Positions 1 through 8,645 of a stretch of DNA of 40,851 bases are shown here, piece by piece. The DNA is taken from NCBI RefSeq assembly GCF_001279695.1, contig NZ_LGDD01000331.1:1-40851 (forward strand), written 5' to 3'. The notes under the pieces are model-generated. The model was not told where the DNA came from. It ran no database searches and saw only the letters and a program-made list of their open reading frames with translations. Numbering within the stretch: the first letter of the stretch is position 1; each line of letters starts with the position of its first letter. The position numbers and the translations under genes were made by a program. This DNA is from Streptomyces sp. WM6378 (GTDB lineage Bacteria > Actinomycetota > Actinomycetes > Streptomycetales > Streptomycetaceae).

Positions 1-178
1 CAGCCTGCGCCCGCACTGGCACACCCACTTCGCCGTCGAGGACCCCCACGGCCACGCGGAGAAGGCCCGCGCCAACGGCGCCACCCTCCTCGCCGACGGA
101 ATCTCCGCCACCGGCACCTGGGTCCGCCTCAAAGACCCCGACGGCGCCACCTTCACCCTCAGCGACACCGCACGCTGA
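1..178 (+). CDS. VOC/glyoxalase-fold protein, C-terminal fragment
   Basis: This open frame enters from the left edge and stops with TGA at 176-178; the first full codon is at position 2, leaving 58 residues. The fragment reads HTHFAVEDPHG near its start and WVRLKDPDGATFTLSD near its end. That is the usual last beta-alpha-beta-beta unit of a vicinal-oxygen-chelate domain, with a final DPDG turn. Such proteins are often annotated as glyoxalase/bleomycin-resistance-like. The start and most of the domain lie outside the window, so neither the metal ligands nor the substrate can be judged. Family call fairly sure; function unknown. Confidence 0.7.
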   Translation, partial: SLRPHWHTHFAVEDPHGHAEKARANGATLLADGISATGTWVRLKDPDGATFTLSDTAR

Positions 179-198
179 GACATTCGGGGCGTACGGGA

Positions 199-849
199 CT
201 AGCCGCGCCGGTGCCGCAGGCGGTGGCGCAGAACGAGTGCGAGGAGCCCGGTCAGCGCCAGCGCGACGCCTCCCGAGATCAGCCAACTGCCGTGCCGTCC
301 AAGGGATTTGTCGCCCACCCTGAGGCGCGCGGTGCTCGTGTGGTGGCCCCCGTGGCTGACGACGGTGAGCGGGTACGTCCCCGCCGGGAGGTCGCCGCGC
401 ACGGCGGTGTGGCCCGAGTAGACCGTGGCGCCGTCGTCGCACTTGCAGCCGGGGTCGTCCTCTTCGTCCTCGGTGGTGATGGTCATCGGCGCCTCGAACG
501 CCCTGGACCTGACGGTGAGGGTGTCCTCGTCGGGGTCCGGGCTGCGGTCGGCGAGCAGCACCACGATCTGGCTGCCGGGACGCACGGTCACGCGGGGTGT
601 GGAGTCGGCCCTGCCCAGGTTGCCGCTCCTGGGCCCGGCCACGAACCGGGCGATGGCCGCGGGGGCCCGCGGTGTGGCCGTCGGCCGGGCGCTCGCCAGG
701 GTGTGGCCGTCGCGGGTCAGGTGCGGCCCGGCCGGGCCCGCGCCGGGCATGGGCGGGCCCGGGTCCGCGCCGGCCACTCCGGGCCCGGCCCCCAGGAGCG
801 CGAGGGCCAGGCCGGCGACTGCCACGGCGCGGGCTGCGGTGCGGAACAC
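199..849 (-). CDS. Secreted or membrane-anchored hypothetical protein
   Basis: Starts at a GTG (847-849) with AAGGAG about 6 bases upstream; 216 residues. The N-terminus is a clear signal peptide: basic residues, a hydrophobic core rich in Ala, Leu and Gly, and a probable cleavage site near residue 28 (VAGADP). A Pro/Ala-rich linker follows, then an acidic, probably beta-rich middle (PDEDTLTVRS, TTEDEEDDPG) holding a CxC pair (CKC, about residues 133-135). A phrase like LPAGTYPLTVVSHGGHH suggests an Ig-like fold. Residues about 190-208 form one transmembrane helix followed by an Arg/His-rich tail (RHRLRHRRG), giving an outside-facing protein held by a C-terminal anchor. I do not recognise a family. 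It resembles the many Streptomyces surface proteins of unknown role. Confidence 0.75.
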   Translation of the reverse strand: MFRTAARAVAVAGLALALLGAGPGVAGADPGPPMPGAGPAGPHLTRDGHTLASARPTATPRAPAAIARFVAGPRSGNLGRADSTPRVTVRPGSQIVVLLADRSPDPDEDTLTVRSRAFEAPMTITTEDEEDDPGCKCDDGATVYSGHTAVRGDLPAGTYPLTVVSHGGHHTSTARLRVGDKSLGRHGSWLISGGVALALTGLLALVLRHRLRHRRG

Positions 850-864
850 GGTGCTCCTTCTGGC

Positions 865-883
865 GGGAGCCGGCCGGGCTCCC
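865..883. terminator. Hairpin between two leftward genes
   Basis: GGGAGCC (865-871) and GGCTCCC (877-883) are perfect inverted arms around GGCCG. It lies downstream of the leftward methyltransferase gene and 16 bases upstream of the next leftward start. It may be a terminator or a 5'-leader hairpin; there is no T tract. Confidence 0.4.
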
Positions 884-966
884 GGGTGTTCTCGGGGGTT
901 GCTCGTCCGAGAAGAGGGAGGCCGGGCGTGTTGCGTTGCTCCGCGTCCCGGTGAATTCGCGGGAGA

Positions 967-1713
967 TCAGGGCGCCTTCGGGCCCTCGCTCCCCGCCTGG
1001 CCGACCACCAGCCATCTGGACGGCAGCTCGATGCGCCGGCCGTCGGCGGTGTACTCGGTGGTGGTGAGCGGCAGTTCGCCCTCGGCGAGCACGGTCAGGC
1101 CCGCCGCGGTGAGCAGGTCCACGAGCGCGGCGTCGGAGAGCTCGCCGGGTGCGATGCCGTGGGCGAAGACCGGACGGAGCTTGGGCGGCGGTCCCGCCGG
1201 GCTCTGGGCGAGCCCCATCAGGACCGGTTTCGCGGCCTCGGCGAGCTCGACCACGAAGGCCCTGCCCTGTGCGCCGAGCAGGGTGGCGATGGCGTCGGCG
1301 ACGGGCCGGCGGTCGGCCGGTTCGCACTGGTGCAGGACGCCGCGTACGTACACGTTGGCGTCGCCGAGGCGGCTGTGGAGCTCGTCGACGGCCTTGGTGT
1401 CGGCGGCGTCGAGCTGCTCGAACTCGGCCTCGCCGTCCGTGTCTTGACTGCGGGCGTGCTCGACGGCGGCGAGCGAGAGGTCGACGCCGGTCACCTTCGG
1501 GTAGCGGGCCGCGAGGTAGCGGGTCTGGGTGCCGTTGCCGCAGCCGAGGTCCACCAGGGGCAGGTCGGGCCGGTCGATGCGGGCGGCGAAGTGGGCCAGG
1601 TGGCGGGCGGCGGTGAGGGCCGGTTCCGCGTCCCAGAAGACCGCGCCCTGCTCGTCCGGCGCCTCGCGCCAGAACCCCTCCCAGGCGTCCTTGTACCGAC
1701 TCGTCACGCTCAT
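967..1713 (-). CDS. Class I SAM-dependent methyltransferase
   Basis: ATG at 1711-1713 is preceded by GGGGAG 6-8 bases upstream, which is better than the longer frame starting at 1791; 248 residues. Motif I of the Rossmann-like methyltransferase fold is clear at residues 53-61 (LVDLGCGNG). An acidic strand end follows (TGVDLS), and motif III/IV is LDAADTK. The N-terminus (RYKDAWEGFWREAP) resembles small-molecule methyltransferases. No substrate can be assigned: there is no aromatic box or partner gene nearby. The gene is followed by a hairpin (865-883) and is separated from the larger regulatory gene upstream by about 130 bases. Confidence 0.8.
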   Translation of the reverse strand: MSVTSRYKDAWEGFWREAPDEQGAVFWDAEPALTAARHLAHFAARIDRPDLPLVDLGCGNGTQTRYLAARYPKVTGVDLSLAAVEHARSQDTDGEAEFEQLDAADTKAVDELHSRLGDANVYVRGVLHQCEPADRRPVADAIATLLGAQGRAFVVELAEAAKPVLMGLAQSPAGPPPKLRPVFAHGIAPGELSDAALVDLLTAAGLTVLAEGELPLTTTEYTADGRRIELPSRWLVVGQAGSEGPKAP

Positions 1714-1841
1714 GACCGACTCCCCAGGCTGCACGCACAGTGTCAAGATCGGTCTACCGCGCGGGGTACGCACCGGACAAGAACCCGGCACATACCTTCA
1801 CCTGCCGTTCGACGGGCGGGAGTCGGGGTGGAGCGGCCCGG

Positions 1842-4268
1842 TCAGCGCGCGCGGCGTCCCGTGCGCGGCAGCGCCACGTCGAACCAGACGGTCTTGCCGT
1901 TGCCGGTGCGGCTGGTGCCCCACTCGCGGGCGAGCGCGCTGACCACGCGCAGGCCACGGCCCGCCTCGTCGCGCGGGCCCGCGCTGAGGAGTGTCGGCAG
2001 GGTGTGGTCGTCGTCGACCACCTCGCACAGGAGGGCCTCGGCCCGCACCAGGCGCAGCTCGACCTGGCGGCCGTGCGCGTGCCGGATTCCGTTGGTGACG
2101 ACCTCGCTGACCAGCAGCTCGACCGTTTCCGCGACGTCCGACAGGTCCCAGAGCGCGAGCTGTTCGCGGACCAGGCGGCGGGCCCGGCCGACCTCGCGCG
2201 GGTCGGCGTCGAGCCGCCACTCGGCGACGTGCTCGCGGGTGATGCCGTTGAGCCGCGCCATGAGCAGGGCCACGTCGTCCTTGCGGCCGCCGCGGGTGTT
2301 GAGGGCGCGGATGATCGTGTCGCAGGCGTCGTCCATGGAGGCCGCGGGGTGCGCCGCGAACTCGCAGAGCGTGGCGAGGCCCACGCCTATGTCCTCGCCG
2401 CGCACCTCGACGAGTCCGTCGGTGCACATGACGAGCCGGTCGCCGGGCTCGACCCGGATGCGGGCCGTCTCGAACGGCACTCCGCCAACGCCGATCGGGG
2501 CCCCGGTGGGCAGTTCGAGGAGCTCGCTGCGGCCGTCCGCCGACCGTACGATCACCGGCGGCACATGGCCCGCGTTGGCCATGAGGAGCTCGCCCCTGAT
2601 GGGGTCGTACACGGCGTACAGGCAGGTCGCGAGGTAGTGCTCGCCCAGGCGCTGCGCCAGGTCGTCGAGACTGCGCAGGAGTTGGTCGGGCGGCAGGTCG
2701 AGCGCGGCCATGGTCTGCACCGCGGTGCGCAACTGGCCCATCATCGCGGCCGAGTTGAGGCCGTGGCCCATGACGTCGCCGACCACCAGGGCAGTCCGTG
2801 AGCCGGGCAGTTTGATCGAGTCGAACCAGTCGCCGCCGACCCGGCCGAGCAGCGTGCCGGGCAGATAGCGGGTGGCCGTGTCGCAGCCCGCCATGCGTGG
2901 GGTGACCTGCGGCAGCATCGAGTCCTGGAGGGTGTCGGCGACGCTCTCCTGGTAGGTGTACATGCGGGCGTTGTCGAGCACGAGCCCGGCGCGCGCGGCC
3001 AGTTCGGCGCCGGTGACGCGGTCCATGTCGTTGAACTCGGCCCGCTCGGCGTGCCGCAGCAGGATCATGAAGCCGAGCACCACGTTGCGCGCCTTGAGCG
3101 GGACCACCAGCATCGAACGGCCGTTGATGAGCGGCCGGATGTCGCGCTTCTCGAACTGCGAGGCGATGGCGGTGCCCATCTGCTCGCTGATCCTCGGCAC
3201 CAGGACGGGGTCGCCGGACGTCATGCACTGGAAGAACGGGGTGTGCGCGGGGAACGGCATGGACTCGCCGACCGGCACCACGTCGTCCCAGCGGCCCGGT
3301 TCGTCCACGTGCTCCAGGGCGACCCGGTGCCACAGGGTCCGCTCGTCGGGCGGGCCGTCGGGGAAGCCCTCGCCCGCGATGACCTGCTCGCGCAGATAGG
3401 TGCCCGCGACATCGGTGAAGCGCGGCACGACGGCGGCGCTGACTTCCTGGATGGTGCGGGACAGGTCGAGCGAGGAGCCGATGCGACCGCTGACGTCGTT
3501 GAGGAATTCGAGCCGCTCGCGCACCGCCGCGTATTCGAGGTCGGCCGCGAACTCGGGCGAGGGCGGCTGGGTGCGCGACACGGGTTCCATGGGGTGGCGG
3601 CGCCGGGCGGGCCGGTGTTCGGCACGCCGGGGCACTCCCCAGTCGGGCGTCACCGGTACTCGGTCGTGCTGGCTGAACTCCAGGACGGGATAACCGAGTT
3701 CGAGGACCTGCGAGACGATCCGGGAGCTCTCGCCGACGCTCATGCTGGGCAGGATCTCGGGCAGCCGACGGGCCAGTTCGTCGGCTCCGGGGAAGTCGGT
3801 GTGCAGGGCGAAGCCGGGCGCTATCCGCTCGACGGAGCCGCCGTCGTCATCGGCCTCCTGGTGCAGCTGGGCCGCGTCCGCGGCGAGCACCAGGAGCCGC
3901 TCGGGCCCGGGGCCGACGAGCGGGTAGGCCCACCACAGCACGTCGGTGCGGTCCCGGCCGGGCTCGCTGAGCGCGGCCCGGCCCGCCGTGGGGTAGGAGG
4001 TGCGTCCGGTCAGCGGGCCGTCGAGCCCGGGGCCGAACTCGTCGAACACGTCGTAGTCGTCGTACCTCTGCTCCAGCGCGCCGGAAACCGGGAGCAGATC
4101 GGCGGCGGGCCTGCCGACCGCGTCCTCCTTGCCGGGACCGAACAGCCTGCGCGCACCGGAGGACCAGTGCGACACGAGGCCATCGCCGTCCACGACGATC
4201 ACGGCAAGCGGGATCCGGCCGGCCACGGCGAACTGCTGCGGCAGCTTCGGCGGAGTACCACTGTCCAT
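1842..4268 (-). CDS. PAS-GAF-SpoIIE (PP2C) phosphatase with C-terminal HATPase/anti-sigma-kinase domain
   Basis: 808 residues from ATG 4266-4268, with AAGGAG about 12 bases upstream. Domains in order: a PAS-like sensor at about 15-130, a linker, GAF at about 255-435, PP2C/SpoIIE phosphatase at about 440-650, and an RsbW-like ATPase at about 665-800. PP2C metal-site motifs are intact: GGDWFD (478-483), VGDVMGHG (496-503), NAGHVPP, CTDGLVE and RKDDVALL. The ATPase carries an N-box (ELLVSEVVTNGIRHA) and a G-box (GRGLRVV). In this family the phosphatase removes phosphate from anti-anti-sigma factors, and the ATPase can phosphorylate them or bind sigma factors. No membrane segment is visible, so it is probably cytosolic. 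No STAS anti-anti-sigma gene lies in the window, so the partner is unknown. Confidence 0.9.
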   Translation of the reverse strand: MDSGTPPKLPQQFAVAGRIPLAVIVVDGDGLVSHWSSGARRLFGPGKEDAVGRPAADLLPVSGALEQRYDDYDVFDEFGPGLDGPLTGRTSYPTAGRAALSEPGRDRTDVLWWAYPLVGPGPERLLVLAADAAQLHQEADDDGGSVERIAPGFALHTDFPGADELARRLPEILPSMSVGESSRIVSQVLELGYPVLEFSQHDRVPVTPDWGVPRRAEHRPARRRHPMEPVSRTQPPSPEFAADLEYAAVRERLEFLNDVSGRIGSSLDLSRTIQEVSAAVVPRFTDVAGTYLREQVIAGEGFPDGPPDERTLWHRVALEHVDEPGRWDDVVPVGESMPFPAHTPFFQCMTSGDPVLVPRISEQMGTAIASQFEKRDIRPLINGRSMLVVPLKARNVVLGFMILLRHAERAEFNDMDRVTGAELAARAGLVLDNARMYTYQESVADTLQDSMLPQVTPRMAGCDTATRYLPGTLLGRVGGDWFDSIKLPGSRTALVVGDVMGHGLNSAAMMGQLRTAVQTMAALDLPPDQLLRSLDDLAQRLGEHYLATCLYAVYDPIRGELLMANAGHVPPVIVRSADGRSELLELPTGAPIGVGGVPFETARIRVEPGDRLVMCTDGLVEVRGEDIGVGLATLCEFAAHPAASMDDACDTIIRALNTRGGRKDDVALLMARLNGITREHVAEWRLDADPREVGRARRLVREQLALWDLSDVAETVELLVSEVVTNGIRHAHGRQVELRLVRAEALLCEVVDDDHTLPTLLSAGPRDEAGRGLRVVSALAREWGTSRTGNGKTVWFDVALPRTGRRAR

Positions 4269-4402
4269 GGGTGGGAGGCTCCTTCCCCGCCGCGAGAATC
4301 GGCGGCTGTAGCACCACCGTACGGCCATCACGGGGCCGCGCGGGAGGCAACCCGTGAATAGGCGCACGCCCGCGCGAAACCGGCCCCCTCATTGAAGAAA
4401 GG

Positions 4403-6796
4403 TCAGTCCTCGTGGCCGAGTTGGAGGTCCCTTTCGGTCCGTCCGCCGCCCGCGACCTGCAGGACCGTGGCCACCGGTGGATAGCCCGCCGCGATGACCG
4501 TGTATTCGCCGGAGGACAGGTCGACGAAGCGGAAGGTGCCGTCGGGGCCTGTGGTGAGGGTGTCCACCACATTGCCCGCGGCATCGAGGAGGGTCACCCG
4601 GGCATCCTCCACGGGCCGCCCGCCGCCGGCCCGCACGGTGCCGCGCAGCACGGCCCCGCCGGCCAACTCGATGTCCTGCCGGGTCTCGCGCGAGGCCTGC
4701 ACGCTGACCGGCAGCGCGGCGGGCCGGAACGCGGGTGCGCTGGCGGCCAGGGTGTACTCCCCCGCCACCAACTCCGTGATCACATAGCCGCCTTCGCGCC
4801 CGCTCCGGGTGGCGGCCACGACCTCGCCGCGTACGTCGGTGAGGGTGACGGCGGCGTCCCGCACGGGGCTGCCGTCGGCGGTGACGACGGTGCCCGCGAG
4901 GCGTCCCGCGCCGCCGAGCACCACGTCGAGGTCGACGGGGCGCTCTCCCACGGTCACGGCGACGGCCTGCGGCTGGTGCCCGCCGGCCGCCGCGATCAGG
5001 ACGTACGATCCGGCGCCCGGCACGCTCAGCGCGTACCGCCCGTCGGCGCCGCTGGCCCCGCGGCCGACCTGCTGGCCCCGTACGTCGACGAGGGTGAGGG
5101 CGGCGCGCGGCACGGTGGATCCGTCGTGGTGCTGGACGGTGCCGGTGACCGGAACGCCGCTGAGGAAGCCGGGGTTGTTGGCGGTGCGGGCGTGGGGCAG
5201 GGGCGCGGTCTCGGCTGCGGGGGCGTTCTGGGACACCAGCGGTTTCTCCTTGAGGAAGAAGGCGAGGACGAAGCCGAGCACGAGCACCGGCACGAGGTAC
5301 AGGAAGATCCGCGGCATGGCGTCGGCGTACGCCCGGATGTAGCCGTCGCGCAGCGCGGGCGGCATGGCGTGCACCAGTTGCGGGGTGATCGACTCGGGGT
5401 CGGGCAGGTGGGCTCCGGCCGGGAGCCGCTCGGTGAGCGCGTGGGCGAGGCGGTTGGTGAACAGGGTGCCGAAGACGGCGGCGCCGACGCTGCCGCCGAT
5501 CTGCCGGAAGTAGTTGTTGGCGCTGGTGGCGGTGCCGAGGTCGGCGGGGTCGACGGCGTTCTGCACGGCGAGGACGAGGACGGGCATGACCAGGCCGATG
5601 CCTGCGCCGAGCACGGCCATCCAGATGCTGTAGTCGAGCCGCGCGGTGTCGGTGCCGAGCTTGGAGAGCAGCCACATGCCGAGGGCGGAGACCGCGCCGC
5701 CGAGGATCGGGTAGATCTTGTAGTGCCCGGTGCGGCTGATGAGCTGGCCGGAGATGATCGAGGCGCCGACGATGCCGCCCATCATGGGCAGGACGAGGAG
5801 TCCGGATTCGGTGGCGCTGGCCCCGTCGACCATCTGCAGGAACGTCGGCAGATAGCTGGCGGCGCCGAAGAGGGCGACGCCGATGACCGCGCCGACGAGC
5901 CCGGAGACGTTGAAGATCGAGTCGCGGAACAGCCGCAGGGGGATGACCGGTTCGGCCGCGAAGTTCTCGACCACGAGGAACAGCAGAGTCGTTCCGGCCG
6001 CGCCGGCGGCGAGCCCGAGGATCTGCCGCGAATCCCACGCGTACCGCGTGCCGCCCCAACTGGTCAGCAGAACCAGGCAGGTTGAGGCGGTGGCGAGCAG
6101 CAGCATGCCGAGGACGTCGAGGCGGGGCCGGACGCGGGGCCTGGGCAGCTTCAGCACGACGGTGATGACGGCCAGGGTGACCAGGCCGAACGGCACGTTG
6201 ACGTAGAAGCACCAGCGCCACGAGGCGTGGTCGGTGAAGAATCCGCCGAGCAGGGGCCCGGCCACCGAGGCGAGTCCGAAGACGGCACCGATCAGGCCCA
6301 TGAACCGGCCGCGCTGCCGGGGCGGCACGATGTCCGCGATGATCGCCTGCACGCCGATCATGAGCCCGCCGCCGCCGATGCCCTGGACCGCGCGGAAGGC
6401 GATGAGCTCGTCCATCGTGCGCGACCAGCCGGCGAGCGCCGAGCCGACGACGAACACGACGATCGCGAACTGGAAGACGGGCTTGCGGCCGAACTGGTCG
6501 CCGAGCTTGCCGTAGATCGGCAGCCCGATGGTGGAGGCGAGGAGGTAGGCGGTGACGGCCCAGGAGACCTTGTCGAGGCCGTGCAGATCGCCGACGATCT
6601 TCGGCAGCGCGGTCGCGACGATCATCTGGTCGAGCGCCGCGAGCAGCAGGGTGAGCATCAGCCCGAGGAAGACCATCCGCACTCGGCTGGGGCTCAACGG
6701 CGCCTGCCGCACCGGGAGTTGGTCGGCCGGCCGGGCCGCCGGGGCCGGAGCGGGCTCGGCGGCCCGCTCGTCCTTCACCAGAGTGATCCCGCCCAC
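4403..6796 (-). CDS. MFS (DHA2-type, 14-TM) exporter with three C-terminal carboxypeptidase-regulatory-like repeats
   Basis: I place the start at GTG 6794-6796 (MGGITLVKDE), because AGGGGAG lies 7 bases upstream; an in-frame start at 6886 lacks this. The protein has 797 residues. Residues about 40-535 form an EmrB/QacA-like transporter: LDQMIVATALPKIVGDL in TM1, GKLGDQFGRKPVF loop, and AVQGIGGGGLMIG motif C, which marks drug:H+ antiporters. Residues 548-797 hold three copies of a ~80-residue beta-sandwich repeat, each with a G-x-V ... V-x-L-x-D-x-x-G ... DGxYxxxxLxxGxYxLxA pattern, as in carboxypeptidase-D regulatory-like domains. The fusion is long for the transporter family (usually about 500). 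Substrate unknown. The next gene downstream is the SpoIIE-type regulator, 134 bases away. Confidence 0.88.
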   Translation of the reverse strand: MGGITLVKDERAAEPAPAPAARPADQLPVRQAPLSPSRVRMVFLGLMLTLLLAALDQMIVATALPKIVGDLHGLDKVSWAVTAYLLASTIGLPIYGKLGDQFGRKPVFQFAIVVFVVGSALAGWSRTMDELIAFRAVQGIGGGGLMIGVQAIIADIVPPRQRGRFMGLIGAVFGLASVAGPLLGGFFTDHASWRWCFYVNVPFGLVTLAVITVVLKLPRPRVRPRLDVLGMLLLATASTCLVLLTSWGGTRYAWDSRQILGLAAGAAGTTLLFLVVENFAAEPVIPLRLFRDSIFNVSGLVGAVIGVALFGAASYLPTFLQMVDGASATESGLLVLPMMGGIVGASIISGQLISRTGHYKIYPILGGAVSALGMWLLSKLGTDTARLDYSIWMAVLGAGIGLVMPVLVLAVQNAVDPADLGTATSANNYFRQIGGSVGAAVFGTLFTNRLAHALTERLPAGAHLPDPESITPQLVHAMPPALRDGYIRAYADAMPRIFLYLVPVLVLGFVLAFFLKEKPLVSQNAPAAETAPLPHARTANNPGFLSGVPVTGTVQHHDGSTVPRAALTLVDVRGQQVGRGASGADGRYALSVPGAGSYVLIAAAGGHQPQAVAVTVGERPVDLDVVLGGAGRLAGTVVTADGSPVRDAAVTLTDVRGEVVAATRSGREGGYVITELVAGEYTLAASAPAFRPAALPVSVQASRETRQDIELAGGAVLRGTVRAGGGRPVEDARVTLLDAAGNVVDTLTTGPDGTFRFVDLSSGEYTVIAAGYPPVATVLQVAGGGRTERDLQLGHED

Positions 6797-6984
6797 GAAA
6801 CTGCTCCCCTCGTCGCGCTTGCGCCGACCATTTCTCGCATTACGCGACAACCGGGGCAACCGAGACGAGCGGAGCGGGAGGCGCACGCCGGGGGCTTAAG
6901 CGCTGGCGGGAGCCCCTACGGCGCACTACGGGCCGGAACGGAAATCCACCCGAACCGGTGACCGCGGGGGAGGGCCCGCGCGAG

Positions 6985-7428
6985 CTACTTCTCCACTTCT
7001 TCGGCCAGCTTGGCGAGCATCGCGTCGTAGATGCGGCCAAGTCCCTTGGGCGCGAAGGTCCTTTCGAAGAATCCGCCGATGCCTCCGGCGCCGTTCCACA
7101 CGGTGCTGACGACGACCTTGGAGCGGCCCTCGCCCGCGGGCGTGACCGTCCAGGTGGTGACCATGGAGGAGTTGCGGTCCTTCTCGACCAGCTGTCCGTC
7201 GGTCGGCTCGGTGACCTCCAGGAGGCAGTCGCGGACGCGCTTGCTGGTGGCCTGGAGCTTCCAGTGGACGAGGGTGCCCTCGCCGTCGCCGCCCTCGCGG
7301 ACCTGGTACTCGCTGAAGTGCTCCGGCAGGAGCTTGGGGCGGCCGTCCTTGTAGTCGGCCAGCGTGTCGAACACGGTCTCCGGATCCGCCGCGACGATCC
7401 GCTCCGTCGCGGCCTCGACCTGCGCCAT
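6985..7428 (-). CDS. SRPBCC (START-like) family protein
   Basis: 147 residues from ATG 7426-7428, preceded by a strong GGAGG 7 bases upstream. The opening MAQVEAATERIVAADPETVFDTLADY is typical of polyketide cyclase/START-fold (SRPBCC) proteins, and W/V-rich strands and a C-terminal helix (YDAMLAKLAEEVEK) follow. These proteins form a deep hydrophobic ligand pocket; the ligand cannot be inferred. The gene is divergent from the radical SAM gene across a 163-bp region that holds a LexA-like box, so the two may share control. Family likely, function unknown. Confidence 0.82.
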   Translation of the reverse strand: MAQVEAATERIVAADPETVFDTLADYKDGRPKLLPEHFSEYQVREGGDGEGTLVHWKLQATSKRVRDCLLEVTEPTDGQLVEKDRNSSMVTTWTVTPAGEGRSKVVVSTVWNGAGGIGGFFERTFAPKGLGRIYDAMLAKLAEEVEK

Positions 7429-7526
7429 GGCACTTCCTCCAGCACTTGTGTTTCCGGGGTTTCGGGGGTGGGCCAAGCCAACCACCTCGGGGTCGGCCGT
7501 CACAATCCGGGTTGCGATCAAGAAGG

Positions 7527-7538
7527 GAACATGTGTTC
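7527..7538. promoter_or_regulatory. LexA/SOS-box-like palindrome
   Basis: A perfect 12-bp inverted repeat, GAAC-ATGT-GTTC, matches the actinobacterial SOS core GAACNNNNGTTC. It lies 54 bases upstream of the radical SAM start and about 98 bases upstream of the divergent SRPBCC start. A possible -35 TTGCGA sits just before it (7512-7517), so bound LexA would cover promoter DNA. Confidence 0.65.
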
Positions 7539-7591
7539 TATTCAGGGGTGGGAGTGACCGAACAAGGCCCACGGGAGCAAAGGAGGCGTTC

Positions 7592-8614
7592 ATGCGCTGG
7601 GAGAATCTCGCCGATGACGACGCCCCGTCCGGCCCGGCCCGTACGGCCGCGCTCTTCGCCGCGGACGCGGTGACGACCCGGACGTTCGACACCCCCGAGT
7701 TCCGCGGGATCACCTTCCACGAGATCCGGGCGCGCTCGATCGTCAACCGGGTGCCGGGCGCCTCCCGGATGCCGTTCGAGTGGACCGTCAACCCGTATCG
7801 CGGCTGCTCGCACGCATGCGTGTACTGCTTCGCCCGCAAGACGCACAGCTATCTGGATCTGGACACCGGACTGGGTTTCGACTCGCAGATCGTGGTGAAG
7901 GTCAACGCGCCGGAGCTGCTCCGGGTCCACCTCGCCTCGCGCCGCTGGCAGGGCGCGCACATCGCGATGGGCACCAACGTCGACTGCTATCAGCGCGCGG
8001 AAGGCCGCTACCGCCTGATGCCGGGCATCATCGAGGCCCTGCGCGACCACGCGAACCCGTTCTCCATCCTCACCAAGGGCACGCTCATCCTGCGTGACCT
8101 GGAGCTGCTCAAGGAGGCGGCCCAGGTGACCGAGGTGGGCATCTCGGTCTCGGTCGGCTTCCTGGACCAGGAGCTGTGGCGCACGGTCGAGCCGGGCACG
8201 CCCGCGCCGGACCGCCGCCTCGACGCCGTCCGCACGCTCACCGAGCACGGCATCGGCTGCGGAGTCCTGATGGCCCCGGTGATCCCGTTCCTCGGCGACC
8301 ACCCCGACCAGCTGCGCGCCACCGTCCGCGCGATCGCCGCCTCGGGCGCCACCTCGGTGACCCCTCTCGTGCTCCACCTGCGGCCGGGTGCGCGCGAGTG
8401 GTTCATGGCGTGGCTGGGGCAGCACCATCCCCAGCTGGTGCGGCGGTACGAGCGGCTGTACGCGGAGGGTGCGTACGCGCCGAAGTGGTACCAGCGCCGG
8501 ATCACCGGCCAGGTGCACGAGCTGGCCACCGAGTTCGGCATCGGCCCGGCGCACCGCGGCGCGGCCCGCCGCATCCCGGCCGCCCCGGAGCCGACCCAGC
8601 TGACCCTGCTCTGA
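7592..8614 (+). CDS. Rv2578c-family radical SAM protein
   Basis: 340 residues from ATG 7592, with AAAGGAGG 5-6 bases upstream. The radical SAM cysteines C72-x3-C76-x2-C79 (GCSHACVYCFAR) bind the 4Fe-4S cluster. The surrounding NPYRGCSHACVYCFAR...HSYLDLDTG context is characteristic of the Rv2578c/SPL-like group. Downstream SAM-barrel strands include MGTNVDCYQRAEGRYRLMPGII and ILTKGTLILRDLELL. The last five residues are QLTLL, resembling a bacterial sliding-clamp-binding peptide (consensus QLxLF/L). Together with the SOS-like box upstream this suggests a role in DNA damage, possibly repair of a photoproduct-type lesion, but that is inference. A convergent HEAT-repeat gene ends 31 bases away. 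Confidence 0.9.
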   Translation: MRWENLADDDAPSGPARTAALFAADAVTTRTFDTPEFRGITFHEIRARSIVNRVPGASRMPFEWTVNPYRGCSHACVYCFARKTHSYLDLDTGLGFDSQIVVKVNAPELLRVHLASRRWQGAHIAMGTNVDCYQRAEGRYRLMPGIIEALRDHANPFSILTKGTLILRDLELLKEAAQVTEVGISVSVGFLDQELWRTVEPGTPAPDRRLDAVRTLTEHGIGCGVLMAPVIPFLGDHPDQLRATVRAIAASGATSVTPLVLHLRPGAREWFMAWLGQHHPQLVRRYERLYAEGAYAPKWYQRRITGQVHELATEFGIGPAHRGAARRIPAAPEPTQLTLL

Positions 8615-8645
8615 CCCGGATCCGACGGCGTACGCGGTCCGACGC

